This document shows positions 1-11,583 of a stretch of 64,000 bases of DNA, in pieces. A program made the position numbers and the translations under genes. Location: contig CM025854.1 of assembly GCA_003952965.2 (NCBI GenBank), forward strand, positions 17,327,067-17,391,066, read 5' to 3'. The DNA is from Morella rubra (lineage: Eukaryota; Streptophyta; Magnoliopsida; Fagales; Myricaceae). How positions within the stretch are numbered: position 1 is the stretch's first letter; every line of letters starts with the position of its first letter. The notes beneath the pieces were generated by a model, which did no database searches, had not been told where the DNA came from, and saw only the letters and a program-made list of their open reading frames with translations.

Positions 1-1612
1 AAATAAAGAGAGACAAAAAGTGGTACGTCCGGATGTTTTACAACTAGAAACCCGCCTAATCAGACCTCGAATTCTTTCCCACCAAAAGGGAAAAAGAGGA
101 TCAAAACCAGTGGGACCTCTTTGTAAAGATATAATCCTCGATTTTGACCTCAGTGGCTGTTTTGCTTTTTCAATCATTCAACTTTAGTCTCGTAAAAATA
201 CCCCTCTAACGGCTGAATATTACTGTGCCCCACTTTCTTTCTTTATTTCTTTATGCTCGCTCGTTAATCCTACAATTTTGATGCACAAATAATAAAAACT
301 GGTCTGCCTACGGTGCACTACTATTAAGTAAAGATCTAAGCTTAGTGTTCAGAAATGTATGTTCACCGGGTAACTTGCGGCACTTTTAGCCATATTTTCT
401 TCTTGCTACACTAACTTGCGGCACTCAATTACTAAGCTACTTCTTCTTTGCTACAGTTTTCTATTCGCTTCCACATTTTCTACACTGCCTCCGGTGTTGC
501 ATTTGTATTTCTTTTTTGTCATCGGAGAAAATTACGCTTCCCCTTCTAAAATTTCATATAATATGAAACTTTTAAAACCCGTACTAAGTTACCATTCTAC
601 TTCTGTTTCTACCCGCGCTTGAAACTACGAACCGTTCGGGAATTCACAACCCACATACTGCCCATTTACAAAGGACGACAGTCTTAGGTTACCATTTTGT
701 ATAATTACCTCTCTACCCATTTGGGTATGTTTGGTTATTAGACCATTTAGTTTGTTAGCCCGTCACCTCTTCGAAAGGTCTAACACGTCTTTTAGAGTAT
801 GTAACTGAGGTCTTTAAACCTCTTTAAATTAATGAAATTCTAGAGTTGTTATGGTTAAAAAAAAAAATCATGTATGGTATTTATATTTTGCATTTCTTGG
901 TATTATGAGCAGATTTGTTGTAGCATTTGGGTAGTCTATCTTTTGAGATAAAACATATTTAGGATTAAGTTTTTTGAGATAAGAGATGTAATTTCTTAAA
1001 TTTTAGGGATATAATCATTCACCATAAATGGTATTTTCCTTATAGCTCGCCAAGTTGGATTGTTACCATGGTATTCTTCACCATAAGTGGGGGCAACTTA
1101 ATAAAATTTGGACATACGGCTGTCAAAAGAAATGGTATCTCATAAAATTTAAATCTAACCATTAAGATAGGTAAGAAGTAACTTAGTGGCACAATCTTCA
1201 GCTTCACCAATTGACAAATTGTGAAAAATAATGATAGCTTAAATATTGTCAAGGTTGAAGGTTTGAATATGTCAACCGGCCTGGCCTGTAAATAGATACT
1301 GTTCTCCTCGTTTCCATTGTTATATCTTCTTTACAAATTCGAAGAACTACAGCCACAGCTACCTAGTGGACAATTCTGTCATTGTCATTGTTAAGTACTT
1401 TAACAAATATGCATCTAACCAGCCCCCAAATTTCTTATTTACTGTTTATGCTTTTGAAGTTAATGGGTGGGGGCAATTCGTGGAAAACAACTCTGAGACT
1501 CGGAAAGGAAACAAACAACATGTGAATTTCCTCAGCATAACTGTGGAAAGCGCATGATTATCTACCACTGTACGCTTCCTAGTTAAGTACAAAATCTAAC
1601 TACTAGGATTTT
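1..1612. other. Intergenic region upstream of the receptor kinase
   Basis: AT-rich DNA with only short chance reading frames. I see no recognisable protein, RNA gene or transposon end. The last few hundred bases are presumably the promoter and 5' leader of the receptor kinase that starts at 1613, but I found no TATA box I would commit to. Confidence 0.5.
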
Positions 1613-4600
1613 ATGACAATCTTTAGCGAAAGAAGAATGAGAAAAACCATCATCATTACTGGGTCTGTAAGTTACATGCTACCTACCGTCTCCTTGTGGT
1701 ATGCGCTTTTATTTTTCTCGTCTTTTTTAGTTAGCTCGGCCAGAGATACCATTAAATTTAGCAAATTGGTAAGTGATGATCAAGGGGATACTCTTATTTC
1801 ATCAGGAGAAAGGTTTGAACTTGGATTTTTTACTCCTAGTGGAAGCTCTGAGACTAGAAGATATGTTGGAATATGGTATTACAGGTCAAATCCACCAACT
1901 GTTGTGTGGGTTGCCAATCGAGACAACCCACTTTTAGGTGATGATGGTGTTTTTGCCATTGCAGAAGATGGAAATCTCAAGGTACTGGATAGAAGTGGGA
2001 AGTCTTACTGGTCGACAAATCTCGAAACTTCATCCCCAGTGTACAGGACAGCAAAGCTAATGGATAATGGGAACCTGGTTGTGAGCCAAGAAGAACAAGA
2101 AAATCGCTCGGGCAGAGTACTCTGGCAGAGTTTTGGCAACCCAACGGATACATTTCTGCCAGGCATGAAAATAGATGAAGATTTAGCATTGACATCATGG
2201 AAAAGTTTCGATAACCCAGCACCAGGGAACTTCACTTTTCGGCTAGATCAAGAAGAAGTGAACCAGTTCATCATATGGAAAAGATCGTTAAGGTACTGGA
2301 AAAGTGGAGTTTCGGGTAAGATCATTACTTCTGATGAGATGCCCTCTGCTATATTTTACCTGCTATCCAACTTTACCTCGAGTGTAGTCCACAATGAATC
2401 TGTGCCATATCTCGAGTCATCATTATACAGTGACACGCGGCTGGTAATGAATTTTTCGGGCCAAATTCAGTATTTAAAGTGGGAAACAGAAAGAATTTGG
2501 TCATTGATTTGGGAAGAACCCAGGGACAGATGCAGTGTCTACAATGCTTGTGGAAATTTTGCTAGCTGCAACAGTAAGAATGACATAATGTGTAAGTGCT
2601 TGCCCGGCTTCAAGCCTAGCTTGCTGGATAAATGGAACGCAGGAGACTTCTCAGGAGGCTGCACCAGGAAGTCAACATTATGCGGGAAAAGCACTGGAAG
2701 TGACTCATTCTTGAGTTTAAAGACGATGAAAGTGGGAAATCCAGACTCTCAATTTAATGCCAGGAATGAGATGGAATGCAGAATAGAGTGTCTCAACAAC
2801 TGCCAATGCCAGGCTTATTCTTATGAAGTAGCTGAAATCGCAGGACGGGGTGGGACAGGCAGTTCTGCGTGCTGGATTTGGTCGGAGGATCTCAACAATC
2901 TTCAGGAGGAGTATGACAGTGGCCGGAACCTTTATGTACGCGTAGCAGGTTCTGATCTAGGTACAAATCTGTCAGTATCTTGAAAAGTTTCTCGACTTCA
3001 TGACCACCAATATACGTTTTAGCTTATGTCTTAAATAACATTTGAAGTTAACAAGTCACTGAGATGGATATTTCCCTTAGTTAGATATCAACTCTGATTT
3101 TGTTTATTTATAGCACTTTGTGAGTGACAGGAGGTCTGCAAAGCAGAGGTGGACTTACATCCCAAATGACGGAAAGAGGCTATTCTGGACGAGGCGACGA
3201 GCCTAAGGCTTGAGTTATTGGCCATTTAGTCTAAAAGATTGAACTTACCACAAGCCCTAGGCCCTTCGGTTTATATTGTGGTGAAGTCATTGCGTTTTTA
3301 ATTTACAGGATTCAAAATAGGCCATAGCAGATGAAATGGGTTTTGGGGTTGTATAGCATCACTTTTGAACTTATTACCTGTTACCAATCTATCATTGTGT
3401 TTCTAATAACGGGATTATCTTAAAGAATCCACATTCTCTGCTCTTATTTTATGCTCCCATGGGGCTTGACAAGTGACAGCCCTCCCCATTATTGGACAAT
3501 CTTTTAAAAGCAGTCAAGTCCAAGATTGCTGATTAGTGTTTCTGAGATCTACAAAATTCTAATTTTGCAGAATCCACATCGAGGAATTGTGAAACTTGTG
3601 GCACGAATTTGATTCCGTATCCCCTTAGTACTGGACAAAAATGTGGAGATCCAATGTACTTCAGTTTTCTCTGCAACATATCCAGCGGCCAGGTCAGCTT
3701 TGAGGCACCTGGGGGAACCTACCGAGTCACAGGCATCTACCCAGAAACGCAAAAGTTTGTCATCCAAATAAAAGACGCTGATAATTGTGGGGATAAGAAC
3801 TCGCAAAATGAAGTACTACAGCTCAACGAGTCATTGCCGTTTCATGTGATCAGCTGGTGCAGTGTTGATCCGGCCAACGTGAGTTCTGACTTGTTATTCA
3901 AAGGGGAAGATGAAGTTGAAATTGGTTGGGATCCACCACCAGAGCCAACTTGTTCTTTACCTGCAGACTGCAAGGACTGGCCAAATTCAACCTGCAATGC
4001 AACTGAGGATGGGAAAAGAAGGTGTCTTTGCAATGCAAACTTTTTATGGGATAGCTTGAGAGTGAATTGTACCCAAGGTGAGGATACTGTAGCGAGCAAA
4101 ATATATGATGTTCACTATATCTGTGCGCTTTTTTGTTTTTGGATGAGAATGACTCAGGTCAATGACACTAAGCAGTGGCGGATGCAGGGGGGGCGGCCCT
4201 AGGCAGCCGCCCCCCATTGGACAGGCAAAAAAAAAAATTTTAGACGTATTTTCTTAGTTTTTATTTTATTGTCTTTTTCGCAAATTGGGTCCTGGATCCG
4301 CCACTAACACTAAGGTTTTCAGCATTGCCGATGAGAATTCTACCGGGCTGAGAATAAAACATCATTAGAAAATGAAAAAGGATTTGGGGTTTTTGTTTTT
4401 GTTTTTTTTGGGTGGGTGGGGGAGGATTGTGGCAGTTGTATGGAGCCTTGCGAAGATCAGCAAATTATTTCTATTTCCTGCCTGCAAGTAAGATGTCCTT
4501 TTTTGTCCTTGCAGGTGGTGATGGCGAGCAAATAGATGGTCGATCAAGAGGAAAGATGTCCTTATCTCTGATTATTGCAATTGCTTTTACAAGTGTAATT

Positions 4601-6317
4601 GTCCTAATTATTCTCTCAAGTACAATTCTTTATATCTATTTTTGTAGAAGAAGGATGGCTAATGGACAAGGTAAAGTAGTCACCGTTAACCATTCCTTAT
4701 TTTACCAAATTTCAATGTTTCATCTATATACTACTCGCCTGGAACAGAGCAATAAAGTTAATGTGCTTGAAATCAGAAATCAGGGGAACTGCGCGGAAAA
4801 GTCCCGTGTTTCACTTATATGACAATGAGAGGCGTGTCAAAGACTTGATCGAATCAGGCCGATTCAAAGAAAATGATGCAAAAGCCGTTGATGTGCCCTT
4901 TTTCGATATGGAAAGCATACTAGTTGCTACAGATTACTTCTCGAACGCAAACAAGCTTGGACAAGGAGGGTTTGGTCCTGTTTACAAGGTAACGGTCGTT
5001 TCTCTTTAGTATTTCATGAGAATTTGTTCTTGAAAACTTCCTCGCTAAAGACAGAAGCTGTATCTTGAACTTGCGACTCAGGGCAAGTTTCCAGGAGGAC
5101 AAGAAATTGCTGTGAAGAGGCTTTCAAGTGGTTCTGGGCAAGGTCTAGAAGAATTTAAAAACGAGGTCGTGTTGATTGCTAAACTTCAACATCGGAATCT
5201 GGTTAGACTTTTGGGGTATTGCGTCAAAGGAGATGAAAAGATGTTACTCTATGAGTATATGCCCAACAAAAGCTTAGACTCCTTCATATTTGGTTAGTCT
5301 CTACACAACATTTCTAGTGTATTTCATTGCATGGACTAATATGCGCTTAAATAGAAGGTTACTTATGAGAGCACTTAAAAGCTGACTTTTAAAGTTATGT
5401 AACTCGAATGGAAACTTTTGATCTCCGAAGACCGAAAGCTATGTGTGTTATTGGACTGGGACATGCGGATCAACATCATTTTGGGAATTGCTCGAGGGCT
5501 TATATATCTTCATCAAGACTCTAGGTTGAGGATCATTCATAGAGATTTGAAAACAAGCAACATTCTGCTAGACGAAGAGATGAACCCCAAAATATCTGAC
5601 TTTGGCTTGGCCAGGATATTTGGAGGCAAGGAAACTGCAGCAAACACCAACAGAGTAGTTGGCACGTAGTAAGTATACATATGGAGCTTAGTTCTTCTGC
5701 TTTATTCAAGAAAAACCACGCAGTCACTGATCTAATTCACTAATTATTTCTACATGTCCATAATGCAGTGGTTATATGTCCCCAGAGTATGCATTAGATG
5801 GGTTTTTCTCAGTCAAGTCTGATGTTTTTAGCTTTGGCGTGGTTGTGCTTGAAATCATCAGTGGGAAAAGGAACACAGGATTTTACCAACCGGAACAAGC
5901 TTTGAGTCTTCTAGGCTATGTATGTTTTCTGAAGTCTTCCAAACTTGTTACTTTTGTGTACAAATTGTATGCTTTACTAACAGTTTCATTTTTTTGAATT
6001 GATCCCAGGCATGGCATTTGTGGAAAGAAGAAAAGGCACTAGATTTAATTGACAAGACTCTGCGCGAAAGTTGCAAGACGCATGAATATTTGAAGTGCGT
6101 AAATGTAGGGCTCTTATGCGTGCAAGAAGATCCAAATGATCGTCCAACCATGTCTAATGTAGTTTTCATGCTTGGCAGTGAAACTGCTACTCTTCCGAAC
6201 CCAAAGCAGCCAGCTTTCATTGTTAGGCGATGCCCTTCTAGCAGAGCTTCTTCCTCTAGTAAACCTGAAACGTGCTCTAATAATGTGATAACAGTCACTT
6301 TGGAAGATGGACGATGA
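1613..6317 (+). CDS. G-type lectin S-receptor-like serine/threonine protein kinase (At4g03230-like)
   Basis: A plasma-membrane receptor kinase of the S-domain class, assembled from eight exons with GT-AG borders and matching phases: 1613-2960, 3571-4077, 4515-4670, 4777-4988, 5082-5292, 5431-5668, 5769-5919 and 6009-6317. They total 3132 nt, 1043 residues, close to the Arabidopsis At4g03230 type. Order: signal peptide, mannose-binding B-lectin domain, S-locus glycoprotein region and cysteine-rich PAN domain (exon 1); a second cysteine-rich ectodomain beginning NCETCG (exon 2); one membrane helix (exon 3, about residues 635-660); kinase. Kinase landmarks are all present: [10 protein letters not shown] (732-741), Lys753 in AVKR, HRDLK (848-852), DFG (868-870) and GTYGYMSPEY. 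An in-frame Met at 1637 is an alternative start just before the hydrophobic leader. Intron 2 carries a MITE. It looks functional. The ligand is unknown, and the exon 6 acceptor has a weak pyrimidine tract. Confidence 0.9.
4173..4306. mobile_element. hAT-type MITE in intron 2 of the receptor kinase
   Basis: A 134-bp element with terminal inverted repeats: CAGTGGCGGATGCAGG at the left end and TAGTGGCGGATCCAGG read inward from the right. It is flanked by the 8-bp direct repeat ACACTAAG (4165-4172 and 4307-4314). An 8-bp duplication and this type of end are those of hAT transposons. The inside holds a very GC-rich hairpin near 4187-4213, followed by an A run. It lies wholly between the exon 2 donor (4078) and the exon 3 acceptor (4514). 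Confidence 0.85.
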
Positions 6318-6772
6318 TGATGGAGGTTCAAAAGAGTCTTGTATTTCTCTTCATCAAGGTTATTATGTTTCAAATGCATTAGTCCTCAATTTTGTAAGCA
6401 GTTTCCCCTTGTTTTCCGGGTTGATTTCTCTAGTACTCTGTTCTCTAGTGACAAGGTTCTGTCGACAATGTAATGTTCAATGTTTACTCTCTTTCACCCT
6501 TCACCCTCAGCAATCTCCCTTATTGATTCTTTTTCTCCTCGTCCAATGCTTGCCCGTAGTCTTCACGTTTAATATGTCCTAGAATGTTCAATCAATGACA
6601 GGCATGAAGAGTTGACTCGCCTCTTTGTCCGATTGTCCAAAATTCCGCTTTTGCTTCTTCTTTCGAAGTTGAAGCGAATGGATGATACTCCTCTCCTCTT
6701 CCGCCAAAAAAGTGCTGTAATTGACGACTTCACCATTTTCTAAAGAAACTGAAATTGAAAAGCTGGCCCCTT
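6318..6772. other. 3' flank of the receptor kinase
   Basis: Presumed 3' UTR and spacer. It has pyrimidine-rich stretches and short chance frames only. No protein or element was recognised before the start of the LINE tail. Confidence 0.4.
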
Positions 6773-8749
6773 TTTTTCTGGGGGGGGGGGGGGGGGGTAA
6801 GTGAGTAAGATTCTTAACCGGGGCTTAACCCCCGACGGGTTCAAATACAATGACCCCAGGCCATAGAACACAACAAACCACCCTAACCAAACCTAACAGA
6901 TAGCAAACTAACTAGGGTCAACAAAGAGCATAGACCTCCTGAACCCCACAAAAACAACAACACAAACATCAATATCAGGTTGGAGCAAAACCAATGACAG
7001 TATCTGCCAGCTTCCACCTATCGACCACAGCCAGGTTAGCTGGATTTGCAGGTTGTCCCTTGAAGAGATTCATACGATTCCTCACATCCAAGGAGATCTC
7101 GTCAAGTACTTGGATTGACCGCTTGGGCTCTCCACCGTGTATTCGATTATTCCTTTCCTACCATAAATGGTATACTAGCGCGGCAATAACAGACCTCCAC
7201 AACAAATTTCTCAAAGAATTCCTCTTGTAATTCTTGGCCCCATAGTCAATAGTCTCTTTCCAAGTAAAAGTAGTTCTCAGCATGCTACTTCTGTCACCCA
7301 AAATGAACCACAGTCAGCGAGAGAAAGGACAGGCAAAGAAAAGATGATCCACATTCTCCCATTGAGAGCCACAAAATTGACACTGCACCTACTGAACTAT
7401 ACCCATCCTCGTAAGTTTGCACTGTATGGGAAGTCAATCCTTCACGGTGAGCCAAAGAATGAAAGAATGGCGTGGCAGATTAGCTTTACTCCATACAAGT
7501 CCATGCCAAATAGGAGCTTGAACCTGGAGTCTCAGGCTGTCAAAAGTATCCCTAGTAGAAAACTTCCCACTCCTACTCAATTTCCATTGTACCCAATCCG
7601 CCTTAGAGATGTTGGGTCTAAAATGGACAGGAGTGGCATTAGAGATATCCCGCCAAATGCTACCATTGTTAGGCCATAGCCAGTCCCCTCCCATAACCAC
7701 ATTGCTCATACACGCATGAGGATCCATCCTAAAGTTCATGATTTGCTCCTTGGTGAAACTAGCACTAAGGATTCCCATAGGGTGCCAATTATCCTCCCAA
7801 AGGAAGGTAGTGTCACCATTGCCAACGACATGGCACATATTTTGCCTCGCCACACTCCTAAGGCTAAGAATATTTTGCCATTCCAAGAGCAAACACTAGG
7901 ACATTTTAAAAGGCATCGTCCCTGAATGAGGTATGTTCTAATCCAATTCACCAAACAGATTGATCATCAGCAGTGAAAAGGTGCCAAACATGATTTAGCA
8001 TAGCTGCCGAATTCCATCAAGCAACATCAATCATCCCCAAGCCTCCTTCTCTCCTAGGAAGGCAAACATCCATCTAGGAGACCTTAGCACCACCTCTTCC
8101 CAACTCCGTCCATTTCCAAATGAAGGATCGAATAACAGACTCTGCTTCTTTAATAACAACTTTAGGAAGAATAAGTAGCAATGACCAAAAAGATTGAATA
8201 GAAAATACTACTGCTTTCGCAAGCTGGACCCTACCCGCGTAAGACAGGTACTTACCAGTTCGATGCTTCACACGGGCAGTCATGTTGTCAACAAGGGCAC
8301 GATAATCTTGTTTCTTTAACTTGGAGGAAATCAAAGGAATGCCAAGATATCTGACTGGTAACGTACCTTCTGAGAAGCCAAGTAGGCCCAAGATATCTGA
8401 TTTAACTTGTTGCGGGATGTTGCTCATGAACACGCTACTTTTACTTGGGTTAGGGTGCAGGCCCGATTGATTTGCAAAAGATAGAATACACTCTTTAATA
8501 ACCTTGACAGATTCCATATTCCCCTTGCAGAAAACCAGCACATCATCCGCAAAGTATATGTGGGACAAGTTTTCTTTCTTACATCTCCAGTGATAACGGA
8601 ATTGACTGTCTTTAGTGGCTTGCCTCATGAGTCCCGAGAAAAACTCCATAACAAGGGAGAAAAGATAAGGAGACATGGGGTCCCCTTGCCTCAATCCTCA
8701 ACTGCTCTTGAAAAAGCCAGCAAACTCACCGTTAACATTAATAAAAAAA

Positions 8750-8852
8750 GGGAAATTTACAAATACCACACTAGGTTTTAACGGCTTTTTAAAAAACTCA
8801 CTGAGTTTTTTAAAAAGCCGTTAAAACCTAGTGTGGTATTTGTAAATTTCCC
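8750..8852. mobile_element. Perfect 103-bp palindromic MITE (minimal foldback element)
   Basis: Two 51-base arms are exact reverse complements around a single central C. The ends read GGGAAATTTACAAATACC. A 9-bp direct repeat, ATAAAAAAA, flanks it (8741-8749 and 8853-8861). The 9-bp duplication is that of Mutator-like (MULE) transposition. The arms match the outermost roughly 50 bp of the larger foldback elements at 15436 and 48821, so this is a deletion derivative holding only the tips. It sits inside the reverse transcriptase of the LINE and is therefore younger than it. Confidence 0.9.
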
Positions 8853-10369
8853 ATAAAAAAAGATGCAGAGCCCACGAATTCATGGATCCAATTATGAAAC
8901 ATAGGTGACTTCCATGATTTTGAAAAGGAGCTCTCAACGGTTCCAAAGATTGACATTAAGAGCACATCGAGAGGGCCCACGATTTATGTGATAATTCTTG
9001 AATAGCTCCTGGGCTAGCAATATATTATCCCCCAACCGTCTCCCTTCGATGAAAGCCGTCTGATGGGCACTCACCAAATGAGACATCACTGCTTTCAGCC
9101 TCCACTAGATAATCTTAGTTATGCACTTGTACAGAGTTTTGCAGTAAGAAATAGGCCTATAATCACCAAGGCTGCTTGGGTTGACAATTTTGAGGATGAG
9201 TGCAACTGAAGTGTGGTTAACCTCTTTGAGTAGGGAAGCATCAAGGAAGAGCAACTTCACGGCACGAATAACCAACTCCCCCATAATATGCCAGGATCTT
9301 TTGAAAAACTTGAAATTATAGTCTTCTGGCCCGAGGGCCTCGCCATCCTTGATAGAGAACATAGCATGTTTGATCTCCTCATCTGAGATATCAGAAAAAA
9401 GGCCCTCCTGTTGAGTCATGGACAGTTTGCTAGAAATGGCTTAATCAATTAGCTCCATATTGATTAGGGGGCGCAGGTTGATGCCATAACTCCTTAAAAT
9501 AATCGACAATCTCATCCTTAATGGCAAAGGGATCAGAAAGCGTAACCCTGACATTGTTCGTGATGCTTCGTATCCTAGCCTTGCTCTGATTGTTCTTGAC
9601 TGATTTAAAGAAAAAGGCTGAATTCGAGTCGCCTAGATTTATCCACTGGATTCTCGATTTTTGGCGATAGAAGCTCTCTTCTGCTCTTCTTAGTGTTGAA
9701 TACTCTTGAACAGCAAGCTTCTCCGCATTAGCAGCATCACCATCATTGGGTCTTAACTGAAGAATTCGTTGGGCATTAAGCATGTTCTCACAAGCTTCTT
9801 TCACCCTATTCGGCAAATCAGCAAAGCTATCATTATTTAGCTTCTTCAGCTCCACTAATTAAAACATTGGTGTACCTAAAATGGGAAAACTCCACACTTT
9901 CTCCACCACACTAAAAAAGGATGGGTGATTGATCCAAAAATCAAAACATTTAAACGGTATTTTCTGTTTTGGCATAGTGGAACTCTTAATTACAGAGGGG
10001 GAGTGGTCAGATATACCTGCTGGTAAAAAGGTTGCAGAGGAGGCAGACCATAAGTCATACCATTTCCGGTTCACTAGAACATGATACAATTTGCGTAAGA
10101 TTAGGTTATCTTCTCTTCTATTGGTCTAGGTGAGAAACTCACCTTTGAATCTCAGGTCATCAAGTTCTAATTGATGGATGAGTGCATTAAATTCCTCCTT
10201 CCACACTGGCCAAAGAGTTGAACCCCCTACAGCTTCATTTGAAGATCTCACTGCATTGAAGTCACCAAGAATGATCCAAGGGTCATCAACAATGTTCATG
10301 GCAGCTAGGTCATTCCAAAGATACCTTCTACCCTCATAATCATTGGCCCCATACACTATCGTCACAAAG

Positions 10370-11187
10370 CAGACTGATGGAAATCAAGGAGCATTGTCGA
10401 AGGACCTAGTTCAAGTTCCCATTGGGCCGGTTACGAGGGCACGAGCCAAGAAGTTTAAAGAGTTACTCAACGGGCTAATTCAAGAGGCATGGGCTCAAGC
10501 AAATTCATGGAGGCCCATTGAACAAGATCCACGTGAACCACAAAGGATTGTCAATTTGATTCACGTTCTAGAAGAATTTGCTCAAGATTGAGCATCAACA
10601 AAAGGATCTGATTTAGCCCTTTCACGCCACCTTCTTTCCTTTTTATGGCTTGTCTTTTTAAGGGCGTGAATGGTTAAGTTAGGCACCTTTTTTTCTTCCC
10701 TTATTGGTTCGGATTATGTAGCTGGTTTGGCGCCATTTTTGTTTCCTTTTATGTTTAGGCGCCAGCCTTTTCTTTCCTTAGGAGTTGAGCTTGTCTTAGG
10801 CGCCCTTTTGTTTCCTTTCTTGATAGCTTTAGGCGCCAGCTTTTGTTCCCTTAATTAGGTGATTTGTAATTAGGGTTTTTCTTGTCTTGGACGACCTATA
10901 TATAGGGGCCTAAGCAATGAAAAACGCAGACTTGAATTTTTATGCAATTGTGAGAGTATTTCTCTTTGGTTCTTTGAAGAACTTCTCGAACTTATCGGGA
11001 TTTCCCGTGGCGTTCATCTCGACTTATCAAACGGAGTTTCCACCACCGTTTGTGGCGTCTTCCCTATACCGAGGTTCTTGTTTTCCTAAACAACGGGTCG
11101 AGGTCTTCCATTCGAATCAGTCCTAGAACGATCTTGGGTTCCCTTTCGTTGTTGGGTCTCGTTATTCTTGACGAGGTTCACATCACA
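10370..11187 (+). mobile_element. Ty3/gypsy LTR retrotransposon fragment (end of pol plus 3' LTR)
   Basis: A fossil piece on the plus strand inserted in the LINE endonuclease. The left part encodes the end of a polyprotein with GPVTRARAKK, a tail typical of plant Ty3/gypsy elements (to 10591). A purine-rich stretch follows near 10600. Then comes LTR-like sequence with a TATA region (about 10890) that ends near the TCACA at 11187. The 5' part of the element is missing, so it looks broken, and no target-site duplication is expected or seen. Confidence 0.65.
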
Positions 11188-11583
11188 GACCCAGCTCCCT
11201 CCAACCTTCGAGACTTTGCAATGGATCCACTGGTCAATTTTCTCCACCACGGAGACTAACAGTACGCTACGATCCCACAAAATCCAAATACGACCATTGG
11301 TGGAAAAAATATAATTATCCACAATATTCATTTTCTTAGCAACAGCTCTATGGACTCTTTCCTTATTGCAAAGCTTGACTCTCGTCTTGACAAGCCCAAC
11401 AAAATTGAGATGGTGCTCCAGGATATATTTGCGAACTTCACTCTGTTTCAAGGGGCCATTTAGGCCCCGACTATTCCAACATCCCAGATCCATAATCCAA
11501 AAACACAAAAGTGCACCACCTTAGGCATATAGCCTTATTTTATTTTTCTCCCCAAGGAAGATAGGGAGGGTTTATTCTTTTGC

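Larger units (their letters stand above)
6975..11493 (-). pseudogene. LINE ORF2 (endonuclease - reverse transcriptase - zf-RVT)
   Basis: The polyprotein that nicks the target and copies LINE RNA. The endonuclease begins with MDLGCWNSRGLNG at 11493 and keeps the GDFNA (about 10246) and SDHSP motifs, but the usual Glu of the ETK/ETR motif reads Lys (GLVKTRV). The reverse transcriptase keeps GDYRPIS, RQGDPMSPYLF and the catalytic YFADD (about 8550). The zf-RVT domain (7892-7300) includes WKANLP-like and CQFCG...H motifs. It is broken by several stops and frameshifts and by two insertions, and is clearly inactive. Without the gypsy insert, codons on either side of 10370/11187 join as one endonuclease reading, which fixes the insertion point. 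Confidence 0.85.

Noticed and set aside
1977-2235. Two antisense frames inside the lectin exon
   Set aside because: They mirror the coding strand of a clearly conserved exon and show no family resemblance.
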